A stretch of 64,000 nt of DNA from Kalymmatonema hyalinum WJT4-NPBG1 (GCA_019359075.1 JAHHIB010000014.1:1-64000), one strand, 5' to 3'; positions 26,137 through 35,842 are shown, counted from the stretch's first letter. Made by a program: numbers and translations. Notes: generated by a model not told the origin, from the sequence alone.

Positions 26137-27396
26137 ATGCAACAAAAAGGTAAAATGTCCATGCTACGGCGCTTAAGTGTTACCATGACAGCCACTGCTA
26201 CATTGTGTCTCCTTTGCAGTTCGCCGACACTAGCAGCGAGCAAAAAGCCTACACAGCCAGATAAATTCCCTCCTAATCCACTGGAGATAACCACACCCGA
26301 TCCACTGCTACCACGTTCGCCAAAAGATAAACAGCCGCTAACCCCGCAAGAGCGTCAAAATTTGGAGCCTGCGCTGGATCAGCTCAATCAACAAGCTGCT
26401 GCTACACTGCAAGCAGGGGATAGGATAACAGCGTTTGATATCTGGAACCGGGAACTGCGCTTACGCCGTTATTTAGGTCCATTGGCAGAGGTGCAAGCAC
26501 TGTCGCGGGTTGGTGACATCGCTTGGAGAGAAAACGAGCGCCAACAAGTGCAGTATATCACACAGCGATTGCAAGCAATCCAAAAACAGGCTCAATCCCA
26601 AAAGACAACAGCAGATTTACAACTTTTGCAAGCCTTAGGTCAAGCTTACCAAGGAGTGCGATCGCCTAAAGAAGCGCTGCAAGTTTACGACCAAGTTTTG
26701 GTAGGAGTGCGACAGCAAGGAGATACCACAGCAGAAGTAAACACCCTAAAGATTATTGGAGAATTGCATCTGAATTGGTTTGATTACACATCAGCAGCGG
26801 CTACATATGAGCAATTGCTAACTTTCGCTTCTTCTAGAGGCGATCGCGCTAACGAAATAGCATATTTACAACAACTCGCTTACATTTACAAACAAACAAA
26901 GCAACCAGAAAAAGCAGTAAAGATACGTAATAAACTAGCAGAAGTCTATCAGCAAGAAAACAACCTGATCCAGTTACCAGCATTAAAGCAGGCTATTGGC
27001 TCAGATTATGAAGCTTTGGCACGGGAAAATCCCAGCTTACTGCAAGAAGCCTTCAAGAACTATGAAGAAGCTTACACCACAGCTTGGCAATCACAGCAAT
27101 TTGTGCGTGCTGGGGAGATTTTGCAAAAATTAATTGCACTGTACCGTTCTCAAGGACAAGTGGAGGAGGCTTTGCAAGCAAGCCAAATTCTCTTGCAAGC
27201 AGAGCAGCTATCTGCCAACTTTTACGGTTTAATGAATGCTTATGACCAAATTGGGCAACTTCATTTGCAACGCAAAGACTATCCCCAAGCACGAACAGCT
27301 TTTCAAAAAGGGCTGGAGATAGCGCAACAGTTGAACTATGAGGAAGCATACTTCACCCAGCAAATTCAAAAAACATCTGGGCAAAGTTCGCAGTAG
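26137..27396 (+). CDS. Exported TPR-repeat protein
   Basis: The ORF is open from a TTG at 26122; ATG at 26137 and ATG at 26155 are better starts, followed by LRRLSVTMTATATLCLLCSSPTLAAS, a clear signal peptide. A Pro-rich linker (PTQPDKFPPNPLEITTPDP) leads into at least six helical pairs, such as LGQAYQGVRSPKEALQVYDQV, EIAYLQQLAYIYKQTKQPEKAV and LMNAYDQIGQLHLQRKDYPQ, which fit TPR consensus. It is likely a periplasmic protein-interaction scaffold. It precedes the convergent hglT-like gene, and a role in the heterocyst envelope is possible but not shown. Confidence 0.8.
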   Translation: MQQKGKMSMLRRLSVTMTATATLCLLCSSPTLAASKKPTQPDKFPPNPLEITTPDPLLPRSPKDKQPLTPQERQNLEPALDQLNQQAAATLQAGDRITAFDIWNRELRLRRYLGPLAEVQALSRVGDIAWRENERQQVQYITQRLQAIQKQAQSQKTTADLQLLQALGQAYQGVRSPKEALQVYDQVLVGVRQQGDTTAEVNTLKIIGELHLNWFDYTSAAATYEQLLTFASSRGDRANEIAYLQQLAYIYKQTKQPEKAVKIRNKLAEVYQQENNLIQLPALKQAIGSDYEALARENPSLLQEAFKNYEEAYTTAWQSQQFVRAGEILQKLIALYRSQGQVEEALQASQILLQAEQLSANFYGLMNAYDQIGQLHLQRKDYPQARTAFQKGLEIAQQLNYEEAYFTQQIQKTSGQSSQ

Positions 27397-27398
27397 GA

Positions 27399-27475
27399 AG
27401 GATGAGGGGGATGAGGGGGATGAGGAGGATGAGGAGGATGAGGAAGTAAAATAAATACTACTCTCTCTCATCTCC
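27399..27475 (+). repeat. GATGAGG purine-rich tandem repeat tract
   Basis: Repeated GGATGAGGGGGATGAGG units follow the stop codon of the TPR gene. The same type of tract, in complement, recurs at about 49500-49550 and inside the hglE coding region near 47040-47120. A weak hairpin with CTCATCTCCCC just downstream may end both convergent transcripts. Confidence 0.6.
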
Positions 27476-27525
27476 CCCAATACTCGCTTTGCTGTGTACC
27501 CCCCATCTCCCTCTATTCCCATTGC

Positions 27526-28791
27526 TCAGACAATCTTTGCTTCCACCTGTTTACGTGAGCCAACAACCTCGTAAAGTTTATCTTCAAATTTTTCCATACA
27601 TACTGACCAATCAAATTCAAGTATGGAGAGACGAGCCTGTAGAGACATTTCTTCTTTGAGATCAGGATTTTCCAGAATTGAAATCACCTTGTCAGCGAGA
27701 TCAGTTGGGTTATTAGGTTCAGCTAAAAAGCCATTGCGACCAGGTATGACCTGCTCTGAGGTTGAGGGCGCAACAGGAGCAACAACAGGGGTTCCAGAAG
27801 CCAGCGCTTCGTTATTTGCCGTGCAGAAGTTTTCAGTAACGGAGGCGTTGACAAATACATCTGCACGAGCGTACCAGCCTAAAAGCTCTGTTCCGTGAGA
27901 CTCACCCCACACAGTCACACCGGATTTAAATTTTTCAGCACGCCTACGGAGTTCGTCATCTTGAGGACCACTGCCAATGATGACCAAATGGACATCAGGA
28001 ATTTTGGCAGCGATTGCTGAATATGCATCTAGGAGTTGGAAGACATTCTTTTCTGCGGTAATGCGTCCGACAAAAAGGAGGGTCGGTCTGTGGTCGTTGG
28101 GAATAGGGTTGTAGGAGATGTTTGCCGGATTAAATTTTTGACAATCAATTCCTTGAAAGGCCAGATATTCGCTGCGTTGGGATTTCATTTGTTTGTACTT
28201 CGCAAGCTGTTCTCGAGAAGGGAACAAATTGAGATCATAAACTTCACTGAACTGCTTAATCAAAGAGGGAATGATGGGACGAATAAGGTTGAAAAACTGA
28301 TTTCCTAAGTAATATTGGATATAGGCAACGATATCAGTATGGAAGAGTGATATTGTTGGAGTGCCTGTTCGCTTTGCGTATTCACTTGCAATGGGGCGAC
28401 CGTAACCTTGCAAATAAAGCGAGTAAAAGCCTCTAATTTGCGCCGCTTCTTCAACCACTATAATGTCAGGTTGGAACTTCTCTAGCAACTCACTATCGCT
28501 CCAATGCCGATAGTGCAATGGTTGGGGAAGAGACTTGTAGAATATCAGTGGCTGTGTTGGAAAAGCATAGTCGGAAAAATTGGGGAAAGGCTTTAACTCA
28601 TCCAGGCCTGGCATGGGTCGATTGCTAACACGTTTGGGATACTGGTCGTTGATTTCAGGGTGAATGAGAAAAACTTCATGCCCCTGCTGTAACAACCAGC
28701 GAACCCGTTGGTGTACTGCTACGGAGACCCCTGTTAAGAACGGAGCATACAAGCTTGTAAAAATTGCAATGCGAAGAGGTTGCTTGTTCAT
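27526..28791 (-). CDS. hglT: GT4 family glycosyltransferase, probable heterocyst-glycolipid glycosyltransferase HglT
   Basis: A 421-residue GT-B fold enzyme. The N-terminus IAIFTSLYAPFLTGVSVAVHQRV is a donor-side glycine loop. The C-terminal nucleotide-sugar site is FVNASVTENFCTANNEALASGTPVVAP near 310-340, with the E-x7-E pattern of GT4. LLFVGRITAEKN precedes it. In Anabaena, HglT (all5341) adds the sugar head group to the heterocyst fatty alcohol. The identification rests on family and position: between the cpcT/TPR pair and the hgd genes, as in PCC 7120. The sugar specificity cannot be read. There is a 680-bp promoter region behind it, shared with the HetN-like gene. Confidence 0.72.
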   Translation of the reverse strand: MNKQPLRIAIFTSLYAPFLTGVSVAVHQRVRWLLQQGHEVFLIHPEINDQYPKRVSNRPMPGLDELKPFPNFSDYAFPTQPLIFYKSLPQPLHYRHWSDSELLEKFQPDIIVVEEAAQIRGFYSLYLQGYGRPIASEYAKRTGTPTISLFHTDIVAYIQYYLGNQFFNLIRPIIPSLIKQFSEVYDLNLFPSREQLAKYKQMKSQRSEYLAFQGIDCQKFNPANISYNPIPNDHRPTLLFVGRITAEKNVFQLLDAYSAIAAKIPDVHLVIIGSGPQDDELRRRAEKFKSGVTVWGESHGTELLGWYARADVFVNASVTENFCTANNEALASGTPVVAPVAPSTSEQVIPGRNGFLAEPNNPTDLADKVISILENPDLKEEMSLQARLSILEFDWSVCMEKFEDKLYEVVGSRKQVEAKIV

Positions 28792-29469
28792 AATTTATGT
28801 GCAGTATTGTCTATTTTCCTGAGCTAAAAATTGGTGTCCTTAAACAAAAGCACACCTGTTAGCACTGATACAGTTGAATTTAGGATTTACGCATTGCAAG
28901 AGATTCTTAATTAAGCAGGATATGTTTTCTGTCCTTACTAACCCCACTGATGTTGTCTGAAAGCTGCAGCCTCATGAATGACTCTGGATATATGCTTTCC
29001 AACCCTTTAAATAACTACAAGATTACAATTTCTGTTATCCAGGTTACTGATTTCAATTGATTTTTCGTTGGTTTGATTTATTGCTATTTTATATTTTATG
29101 CTAAATGGCAACTGACTAATCTGCAACTAAATTATCAAAGTTCAGCATTTTTCCAAATTATTGATTCATGTTTTCTAATCTAGATAAAAGAAATTGGCAA
29201 AAACCTCAAAAAGTTTGAAATGTACAAAATAATTTATCAATTGAGCTAAATTAGTAATTAATTTATTGAGAAAAGAGTGATTGTTGATAGTATCAAAGAC
29301 TTGGTGTCACGTTTCAAGAAGTTCATACCTGAGAGTCTTTAATTTTTATGCTTTTCATTAACAACAGGTTGACTACAGTTAGGTAAAAAATTGCTTTTTA
29401 CCAAAATTTTGTTCTGACGTAAAAGTAGACCCATTTTTTAGGCAATAAGTAAAATACAGGCGGCTGATT
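28792..29469. other. Divergent promoter region between hglT-like and hetN-like genes
   Basis: About 680 bp of AT-rich DNA with no ORF or RNA I can support. It must hold promoters for both genes, which are expected to be developmentally regulated. I looked for an NtcA-type GTA-N8-TAC site on both strands and saw no exact match. No complete repeat element is present. Confidence 0.5.
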
Positions 29470-30303
29470 ATGGAAACCATAGCAGGTAAGACAGTGGTCT
29501 TGACTGGTGCTTCAGGTGGTATTGGAGTATTTATTGCGCGTGCTTTGGCAAGAGAACAGGCAACTGTAGTCGGAGTTTCTCGTTCCAAGGAAAGTTTAGA
29601 GCAAATATCTGCTGAAGTTGAAGTTGCAGGTGGGAGAGGCATAAGTATTCCATTTGACATCAGCAAATTGGAAGATTTACCAGTTTTAGTGCAGCGAATT
29701 CATGAACTTGCAGGTCCAATTGATATCTTGATTAACAATGCTGCAATAGAAAAATATCGACCTTTCCAAAATTACACTTTAGAGGATATTCAATCGATAT
29801 TGACGACCAATTTACTTGCACCGATGGAATTATCCCGTTTGATACTATCAAACATGGTAGACCGCAATAGTGGTCACATCGTGAATATTTCATCTGGTTC
29901 TGGTAAAAAGGGAGCGCCTTACAACAGCATTTACTCAGCGAGTAAAGCGGGTATGATTATGTGGACAGATGCAATGCGGCAGGAATTAGCTAATAGCAAT
30001 GTAGGGGTTTCTGTGGTCTGTCCGGGATATACCTTAGCAGGAATGTTTCTCAATTTTGGTTTACCAGCACCAAGTTTAGCACGTGTTCACAGACCAACCG
30101 ATGTGGCGATCGCCGTCATCAATGCGATCAAGAAAAACCAGGGAGAAGTCATACTCGATGGAGTTTTAACAAAGCTGCTGTTTTCTGAAATCCAACTTTT
30201 TCCTAACTTGGGAGATGCAATTTATCGCTGGATTGGTTTGACAAAACTGAATCGAACTTGTGCAGAAAATCAAATGCGTGACGAAAATTCTGCACAAAAA
30301 TAA
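29470..30303 (+). CDS. HetN-like short-chain dehydrogenase/reductase
   Basis: A 277-residue SDR. TGASGGIGVFIARALA (NAD(P) loop), INNAAIE and YSASKAGMIMWTDAMRQEL (catalytic Tyr/Lys) are in place. The sequence after each motif, especially MWTDAMRQEL and VCPGYT, is that of HetN from Anabaena as I remember it. HetN both belongs to the glycolipid cluster and delays differentiation near existing heterocysts through an internal RGSGR pentapeptide. Here the corresponding position (about 132-136) reads RNSGH, so the inhibitory pentapeptide is absent. In PCC 7120 hetN lies between hetM and hetI; here it lies between hglT and the GMC gene. Orthology is therefore likely but not certain. Confidence 0.62.
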   Translation: METIAGKTVVLTGASGGIGVFIARALAREQATVVGVSRSKESLEQISAEVEVAGGRGISIPFDISKLEDLPVLVQRIHELAGPIDILINNAAIEKYRPFQNYTLEDIQSILTTNLLAPMELSRLILSNMVDRNSGHIVNISSGSGKKGAPYNSIYSASKAGMIMWTDAMRQELANSNVGVSVVCPGYTLAGMFLNFGLPAPSLARVHRPTDVAIAVINAIKKNQGEVILDGVLTKLLFSEIQLFPNLGDAIYRWIGLTKLNRTCAENQMRDENSAQK

Positions 30304-30564
30304 GTACAGCTTTGCATTAATTCATAGCGTTTTAAAACGCAGAGGGACGTGGAGTCAGCGCAGTGAACCAGCGCTCTTGGTAGGGTTTCCCGGAGCAGGC
30401 GACTGGTGTAAGCGCAAAGCGTGCCGCTAGGCTTACGCGTAGCGTGCCGTAGGCATACCCGAAGGGAGTAACGCAGAGCCTTTCTGAAATTAATTCGTTA
30501 CGAACTTGTGATAATCTGTACTAAGTTATTTCATTTCTCTACTAATAAAAAAAACAAAGCAAAC

Positions 30565-32124
30565 ATGGCTGATGGTCATTACGATGTCATCATTATTGGC
30601 ACGGGTGCTGGTGGTGGAACTTTAGCTAATTTACTGGCAGCTAGTGGAAAGAAAATTTTAGTCCTAGAACGAGGAAGTTTTTTACCCAAAGAAAAAGCCA
30701 ATTGGGATTCAGAACAAGTCCATAAAAAAGAACGCTACTTGAACTCTGAGGTTTGGTACAAAAAAGATGGCAAACCATTGCGTCCACTAACACACTATTA
30801 TGTTGGCGGGAACACCAAATTTTATGGCGGTTCTTTATTCAGGTTTCGAGAGCAGGACTTTGAAAAAATCATTCATAAAGGTGGCATTTCTCCTGGATGG
30901 CCATTGAAGTATCGAGACTTTGCCCCCTACTACGCCAAGGCTGAAAGACTGTACGAAGTACATGGAAAGCGTGGTTTAGACCCTACTGAACCCCCAAGCA
31001 GCGAAGACTATCCCTTTCCACCAGTCAGCCACGAACCCTACATTCAAGAAATCCACTATGCCCTAAAGGATAAAGGCTGCCATCCATTTTATCAGCCGCT
31101 TGCTATCAAGCTAAATGAAGTTAATCGTTTTTTGAGTGCTTGTATTCGTTGTGATACTTGCGACAGCTTCCCATGTTTTCTTAATGCCAAAGCTGACGCT
31201 GACATTAACGGTGTACGTCCAGCACTTGTCTATTCTAATTTAACTTTAATGACCAATGCAAAAGTTGTGCGTTTGCATACGAGTGCATCTGGTCGCGAAG
31301 TGACTGGAGTTGAAGCAGAAATTGCAGGTAAGCGTCATATATTTTCTGGGGATATTGTTGTTGTCGCTTGTGGCGCAGTCAACTCAGCAGTCTTGTTACT
31401 CAAATCAGCCAATGACCAACACCCAAATGGATTAGCAAATAGTTCTCATCTTGTAGGGCGCAATTACATGGCGCATAAGTTTGCAGTGGTTTTGGCTTTG
31501 AGTGCAAAACAAAATCCGACAATTTTTCAAAAGACACTTGCTATCAATGATTTTTATTGGGGAGAGAAAGATTTTCCCTACCCGATGGGAAGTATACAGT
31601 TACTAGGCAATCTTAACAAAGATAAAATTGCGGCTAACGGACCACCTTTTATGCCTAGTATATTCTCACAAGCGGTGGCGAATCATTCTGTTGCTTGGTT
31701 GCTCATAACTGAAGACTTGCCAGACCCCAATAATCGCGTGCGTGTTCAGGGTGAGAAAATCTTTCTCGACTATAGAAATAACAATGAAGAAGGATTTAAT
31801 CGCTTAATAAAACGCTGGAATCAAGTTTTGAAATCAATTGAAAATCGTCAGCGAGATGGGGCATTGTCACTATATGCTAACCTCAAAATGTCCTTGAGAG
31901 AAGTTACACATCAGTGTGGGACTTGCCGTTTTGGTGAAGATCCCAAAACTTCTGTGCTTGACCTCAATTGTCGCACACATGATGTTGATAATCTTTATGT
32001 TGTTGATGGTAGCTTTTTCCCCTCCAGTAATGCTTTGAATCCATCACTAACGATTATGGCAAATGCTCTGCGTGTGGGAGAGCATCTGCTGGAAAGATTG
32101 GGATGTCATCTGAAATCCGGTTAA
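30565..32124 (+). CDS. GMC-family oxidoreductase
   Basis: The frame opens at a GTG at 30508, but MADGHYDVIIIG at 30565 is the natural start (519 residues). VIIIGTGAGGGTLANLLA is the FAD-binding Rossmann loop and KILVLERG follows as usual. A CxxCxxxPC cluster (CIRCDTCDSFPC near 195) is present, and the C-terminal NPSLTIMANALRVGEHLLE carries the GMC signature. GMC enzymes oxidise alcohols with FAD. In this locus an oxidation of the C-3 or other hydroxyl of the glycolipid alcohol or its sugar is a reasonable guess, but I know of no proof. It is spaced 260 bp from the HetN-like gene, with GCGTAAGCGC-type repeat debris in between. Confidence 0.85.
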   Translation: MADGHYDVIIIGTGAGGGTLANLLAASGKKILVLERGSFLPKEKANWDSEQVHKKERYLNSEVWYKKDGKPLRPLTHYYVGGNTKFYGGSLFRFREQDFEKIIHKGGISPGWPLKYRDFAPYYAKAERLYEVHGKRGLDPTEPPSSEDYPFPPVSHEPYIQEIHYALKDKGCHPFYQPLAIKLNEVNRFLSACIRCDTCDSFPCFLNAKADADINGVRPALVYSNLTLMTNAKVVRLHTSASGREVTGVEAEIAGKRHIFSGDIVVVACGAVNSAVLLLKSANDQHPNGLANSSHLVGRNYMAHKFAVVLALSAKQNPTIFQKTLAINDFYWGEKDFPYPMGSIQLLGNLNKDKIAANGPPFMPSIFSQAVANHSVAWLLITEDLPDPNNRVRVQGEKIFLDYRNNNEEGFNRLIKRWNQVLKSIENRQRDGALSLYANLKMSLREVTHQCGTCRFGEDPKTSVLDLNCRTHDVDNLYVVDGSFFPSSNALNPSLTIMANALRVGEHLLERLGCHLKSG

Positions 32125-32414
32125 TCATTACACTTCTTGCACTCATTCGGGTTTAAAGATATTTGGAACCACAGATGCACACAGATGCGCACAGATAAGG
32201 ACACTGCCGTGCGGTGAGACCAGTGCGAATGGCGGCTTTCCCTCCGCAGCGCCCCTGGTGTAAGCGCGAAGGCGCTCTCCGCAGGAGATACCCGGAGGGG
32301 GGTTCCCCCCGTTGAGGCAAGTGTTCGTTAAATCATCAGCGTTTATCGGTATTCATCTGTGGTTTTTTTTCATAATATTGACTTTTGCACCCTTGTTTAT
32401 TGACTGTATTTGTA

Positions 32415-32469
32415 CCTCACCCCGGCTGCATTACCCCTCTCTTTAGTAAGGAGAGGGGAAGGGGTGAGG
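32415..32469. terminator. Long nested hairpin, possible bidirectional terminator
   Basis: CCTCACCCC...CCCCTCTC, loop, GAGAGGGG..GGGGTGAGG forms two stacked stems with a short loop, 20 bp from the stop of the convergent GT2 gene and about 290 bp after the GMC gene. It could terminate both converging transcripts but lacks a T-tract and may be a dispersed repeat. The rest of the gap (32125-32414) is CACAGATG-type and GGTGTAAGCGCGAAGG repeat debris. Confidence 0.5.
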
Positions 32470-32486
32470 TTTCCTCTAACTACCAA

Positions 32487-33746
32487 CTATATAGAAACCT
32501 TACGATCGCCAGGTTGATCTAATATTTCATAAGGGCGGTATTCAACGAGTCGGATACCCCAAGGACCTTTGATTTGATAGCTGACGCCGCGCCAGTTGAC
32601 TCTTCGCATCCCCAGGGATAATACCATCGCTATCCCATAAACCCACTGTGTCAAAGGAATCGCTATTAGCATTTTCAGGACTGTTAGTGCTGACAATGTT
32701 GTCATCGGTTCACCATGTTTGCGAATCACTTGCTGTACCCCTTGCTCCAATACCAGCATCATAAAGAGTAATCCCAGGGTATAAATGCTAAAGCAGCCAA
32801 ACAACAAAGCCGCAACATTCCATTCTCCGGTCAACAATGCCGCCAGAAACAACACTATGACGAGAGTAGGCTGCAGTATGCTAGAAATCGCATCACTAAT
32901 TACAGCCAACCACAAAGGGTGATAAAGTCGAGAACAAAGGAGTTGGCGCATCAGCGAGTATTTTAAGCTAGGTAATTCGCACTCTTCGCGATTGAGCATT
33001 ATTAGAGAAGGCACAAACTTGACCTGCATCCCATGTTTTTGCAAGACCTTGCGGATCATGGTATCTTCGTTGAAGGCTTGCCCCCACTTATCTAGCAGTC
33101 CTGTTTGGCGAAGTAGTTCTGTTTTCACAGCCAAAGTCCCACCCCAAGGAATCCGGAACAGGTACATCTGCACCACTGTAGAGACGTTGCCTACGTACCG
33201 CACCAAAGACCCCCAATATCTACCTGTGGGGAGATACCAACGGTTACCCGTTGTTGCCCCGACTTTGGGATGTGCCAGAGGGCTGACTAATTCACGCAGC
33301 CAATTGCGATGGACTACCGTATCAGCATCGACTAGGGCAACGACTTTGTAGGAATCGTCCAACTCCGAGACAGCTTGCAGTAGGGAACTGCATTTGAGAC
33401 TACAATTTTGGCGTGCTATCCTCAAAGGGCTGATTTGGACGTTGGTTGCTCTTTGCTCTTGAATGGTATCAGTGGCAATTTTCCAAGCCGGATCTTCTTG
33501 GCTATCAATGATCAGCTTTAAATCATACTGTGGGTAGTTTTGGTTCAAGAGCGATCGCAAGCAGTTAGTCAAAAACGGATCAGCTCCGCGTAAACAGAGA
33601 ATCACCGCAGTTTTGGGCAACTGGTCGTCTGGTAATGACTTTTTTTGGGATAAGCGCAGGTATAACAAAAAAACAACTGCTAAACACACCTGAATACCCA
33701 ACCAGGTCAGCAAAGACTTAGACAGGAATATCGCCAACTCTTTCAT
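32487..33746 (-). CDS. Membrane GT2 glycosyltransferase (processive type)
   Basis: A 419-residue protein. One N-terminal membrane helix (about 8-30) is followed by a GT-A domain with AVILCLRGADPFLTNCLRSL, the DxD-like ALVDADTVVH near 140, the acceptor-side NEDTMIRKVLQKHG near 225 and RQLLCSR (compare Q/RxxRW). Two or three membrane helices (about 290-370) follow. This is the organisation of ceramide glucosyltransferase or cellulose-synthase-like enzymes. In the glycolipid locus a lipid glycosyltransferase is plausible. It is the last gene of the minus-strand series hgdB-hgdC-hgdA-GT2-DUF2141-GT2. Confidence 0.85.
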   Translation of the reverse strand: MKELAIFLSKSLLTWLGIQVCLAVVFLLYLRLSQKKSLPDDQLPKTAVILCLRGADPFLTNCLRSLLNQNYPQYDLKLIIDSQEDPAWKIATDTIQEQRATNVQISPLRIARQNCSLKCSSLLQAVSELDDSYKVVALVDADTVVHRNWLRELVSPLAHPKVGATTGNRWYLPTGRYWGSLVRYVGNVSTVVQMYLFRIPWGGTLAVKTELLRQTGLLDKWGQAFNEDTMIRKVLQKHGMQVKFVPSLIMLNREECELPSLKYSLMRQLLCSRLYHPLWLAVISDAISSILQPTLVIVLFLAALLTGEWNVAALLFGCFSIYTLGLLFMMLVLEQGVQQVIRKHGEPMTTLSALTVLKMLIAIPLTQWVYGIAMVLSLGMRRVNWRGVSYQIKGPWGIRLVEYRPYEILDQPGDRKVSI

Positions 33747-33880
33747 AATTGAGTGTAGTCTTTTATTAAGTGAAGAGCTTGTCAGTAGAGTTGTTGCAAA
33801 AATTCGTGCGTTCGTAGGTATGAAACCGCAGATAAACGCAGATGAAAACAGACAATTATTGACTTATGCAAAAGGTTGAG

Positions 33881-33957
33881 TAAACAGTTAACAGTATTAG
33901 ATACAGACAGTTGATAACTGTTCACTGATAACTGTTCACTGGTAACTGTTTGCTGTT
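33881..33957. repeat. AACAGTTAACAGT / GATAACTGTTCACTGA short-repeat block
   Basis: Tandem and inverted copies of the TAACTGTTCACTG word fill the spacer between the GT2 and DUF2141 genes. They are of the same kind as the block at 24913-25333. They are common in intergenic DNA of Nostocales. Confidence 0.6.
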
Positions 33958-34425
33958 TTAAGGGTCGAGCGAATATTTCATCACAATTTTGATGGTTGTA
34001 TTTTTCCTCACCACAAAACTGGCGTCACGAAACTTTGGTGTACCCGTTGTTATTGATACAGTTGGATTTTTGGAAATACCAAAACCTTCTTGCGGAATAC
34101 CTAAAAAGTCTTTGTTTAGTTTCTGGTCTCCGTTTTGGTCGTCAACTACGGCGACAGCATAAGTTCCCGATTTCAAACCTAAGAACTGCTTTTTTACAGA
34201 ACTTCCTGTTATCTGAGTGCAGCCACTTTGTACTTCACTGGTATTACTATTAGGAAATCCTTTTTCACTGGAGTAAATTCTCAGGCAAACTTCACCGTTT
34301 TTGTGACGTAGCCCATCTACTACGACAGTGAGTGTTGCACTAGGTTCTGCATTTACGGTTCTAGCTAAGCTGAGGCTTGCTAAAGTAGCAAGCAAATAGA
34401 AACTGATTTTAGATAGATTCAGCAT
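33958..34425 (-). CDS. Exported DUF2141 protein
   Basis: A 155-residue protein with a signal peptide (ISFYLLATLASLSLARTVNA). The mature part shows LTVVVDGLRHKNGEVCLRIYSSEKGFP and the GTYAVAVVDDQNGDQKLNKDFLGIPQEGFG block, the hallmark of DUF2141. These proteins are small periplasmic beta-sandwich domains of unknown function. It is about 60 bp after the upstream GT2 gene on the same strand, so it is probably cotranscribed with the envelope genes. Confidence 0.88.
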   Translation of the reverse strand: MLNLSKISFYLLATLASLSLARTVNAEPSATLTVVVDGLRHKNGEVCLRIYSSEKGFPNSNTSEVQSGCTQITGSSVKKQFLGLKSGTYAVAVVDDQNGDQKLNKDFLGIPQEGFGISKNPTVSITTGTPKFRDASFVVRKNTTIKIVMKYSLDP

Positions 34426-34482
34426 AATATGGCAGTGACTAAGAGGTAAATTTTGCTAGTCTTTGAAAAATGAAAAAGAGCT

Positions 34483-35508
34483 TCAGAATCCAGGTTTGAT
34501 TTCCGCAACAGATTCATTTAAAGAGCTGATAGTCTGTTCTTGGAGAGATGATTTTTGTAAGTCTTGCCAGAAGCGATTCATTTGAGCAGTGAACAGCAAA
34601 TCTTTTATCAACAAAAGCTCTGTTCCTTTGAACTGCTTCAGCAAACTCATATAACAATATATCCGCTCATAAAAAGTCAGCTTTACCTGCGACACTGAAA
34701 TAAAATACTCCCAGAAAATTCTCCAATGGGGAAACAAAACTTTTCCCTCATTTGCTGAATCAAACCACACTGCATAGGCATGAAAATCAGGCAGCGTATT
34801 CATTGATTTTTGAGTATTTTTGTCAGCGTATGACAGATAATCTGGAAAGAACATACTCAATGATTGTTGTGAATGGCTTCTAGCAAAGAACAGGTATTCG
34901 GGGATTTCATAAAACCGACCAAGCAGACCAAGTCTTAACAAGAAAATTGCGTCTGCAGCACCGTAACTACCCATAGGCGGAGTCATCCTAAGGGCGCTTG
35001 CGCGTATTACCCCATAACATTGATAGCAGAGGTGCGTAGTTAGAAGCTCATGAAACCGTTCGTGTGGTTTTGCTAAATCGGTTTTCAGTTGGATATTGTA
35101 ATTCTGTAAGAATTTACCGTGTTCGTCTATGAAATATACTTTAGAGTGGCACAAGATAATGCTAGGGTCTTGGTCAAGTACCTGAATGCACTTCGTGAGA
35201 AAATCGGGAGCGTGTAGATCGTCATGAGCTACCCACTTAAAGTATTCGCCTGAAGACAATTCAAAGACACGATTAAAGTTAGGGGCGCAACCGATATTCT
35301 TTTGGTTACGGTAGTAACGGATGCGTTGGTTTTTAGCAGCGTATGCTCTACAAATTTCCTCAGTCTTATCTGTTGAGGCATTATCTGAGATAATTAACTC
35401 GAAATCTTCAAAGGTCTGAGCCAAAACTGAATCGATGGCTTCTTTGATAAATTTCTCGCCATTATATACAGGCAGCCCAATGCTTAATCTTGGCTGATGA
35501 TTGCTCAT
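34483..35508 (-). CDS. GT2 family glycosyltransferase
   Basis: A 341-residue soluble GT-A enzyme. RLSIGLPVYNGEKFIKEAIDSVLAQTF and ELIISDNASTDKTEEICRAYA form the nucleotide-sugar site near residues 5-55, and FKWVAHDDLHAPDFL near 90 supplies the DD metal site. The C-terminal half has no membrane helix. Specificity is unknown. The position, between the DUF2141 gene and hgdA, suggests a surface polysaccharide or glycolipid role. The gene stands behind a TTACAGCG-type MITE (35599-35819) that separates it from hgdA. Confidence 0.87.
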   Translation of the reverse strand: MSNHQPRLSIGLPVYNGEKFIKEAIDSVLAQTFEDFELIISDNASTDKTEEICRAYAAKNQRIRYYRNQKNIGCAPNFNRVFELSSGEYFKWVAHDDLHAPDFLTKCIQVLDQDPSIILCHSKVYFIDEHGKFLQNYNIQLKTDLAKPHERFHELLTTHLCYQCYGVIRASALRMTPPMGSYGAADAIFLLRLGLLGRFYEIPEYLFFARSHSQQSLSMFFPDYLSYADKNTQKSMNTLPDFHAYAVWFDSANEGKVLFPHWRIFWEYFISVSQVKLTFYERIYCYMSLLKQFKGTELLLIKDLLFTAQMNRFWQDLQKSSLQEQTISSLNESVAEIKPGF

Positions 35509-35598
35509 AAGAAAAGATGGTGCAGAGATTCCGTGAAATGTGATTGTTGTTTTCTGAGAATTTTACGCAGGTAACTTTTTGTTGTTGAGAGTCCAGGG

Positions 35599-35819
35599 TT
35601 ACAGCGGTTTTCTGTAAGGTGGGCATTGCTCACTAATATCTCAAATGTGAACCACATAGGCTTTTATGGGCAATGCCCCGAAGTTCCCTACGGCGGGAAA
35701 CCCCTTCGGGTTCGCCAGTTGCCTGCGGAGGGAAACCCTCCTGCAGCACTGGTCTCACCGCCTGCAGGACTTCTCTCCACCCTACGATTTGTGGTCTAAT
35801 TATTTGAAAAGCGCTGTAA
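35599..35819 (+). repeat. MITE-like element, TTACAGCG family, copy B
   Basis: Begins TTACAGCGGTTTTC at 35599 and ends GAAAAGCGCTGTAA at 35819, with terminal inverted repeats of about 13 bp allowing one mismatch. Shared landmarks with the other copies are GGGCATTGCTCAC, GGCTTTTATGGGCAATGCC and GATTTGTGGTCTAAT. It separates hgdA from the downstream glycosyltransferase genes. Confidence 0.75.
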
Positions 35820-35842
35820 GAGCAGGGTATGAAGCGACAACT

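Noticed and set aside
32160-32370. CACAGATGCACACAGATG words as a CRISPR-like array
   Set aside because: Units are short, irregular and palindrome-poor, and the same words occur singly in many spacers here (for example 42180-42232). They are ordinary dispersed repeats.
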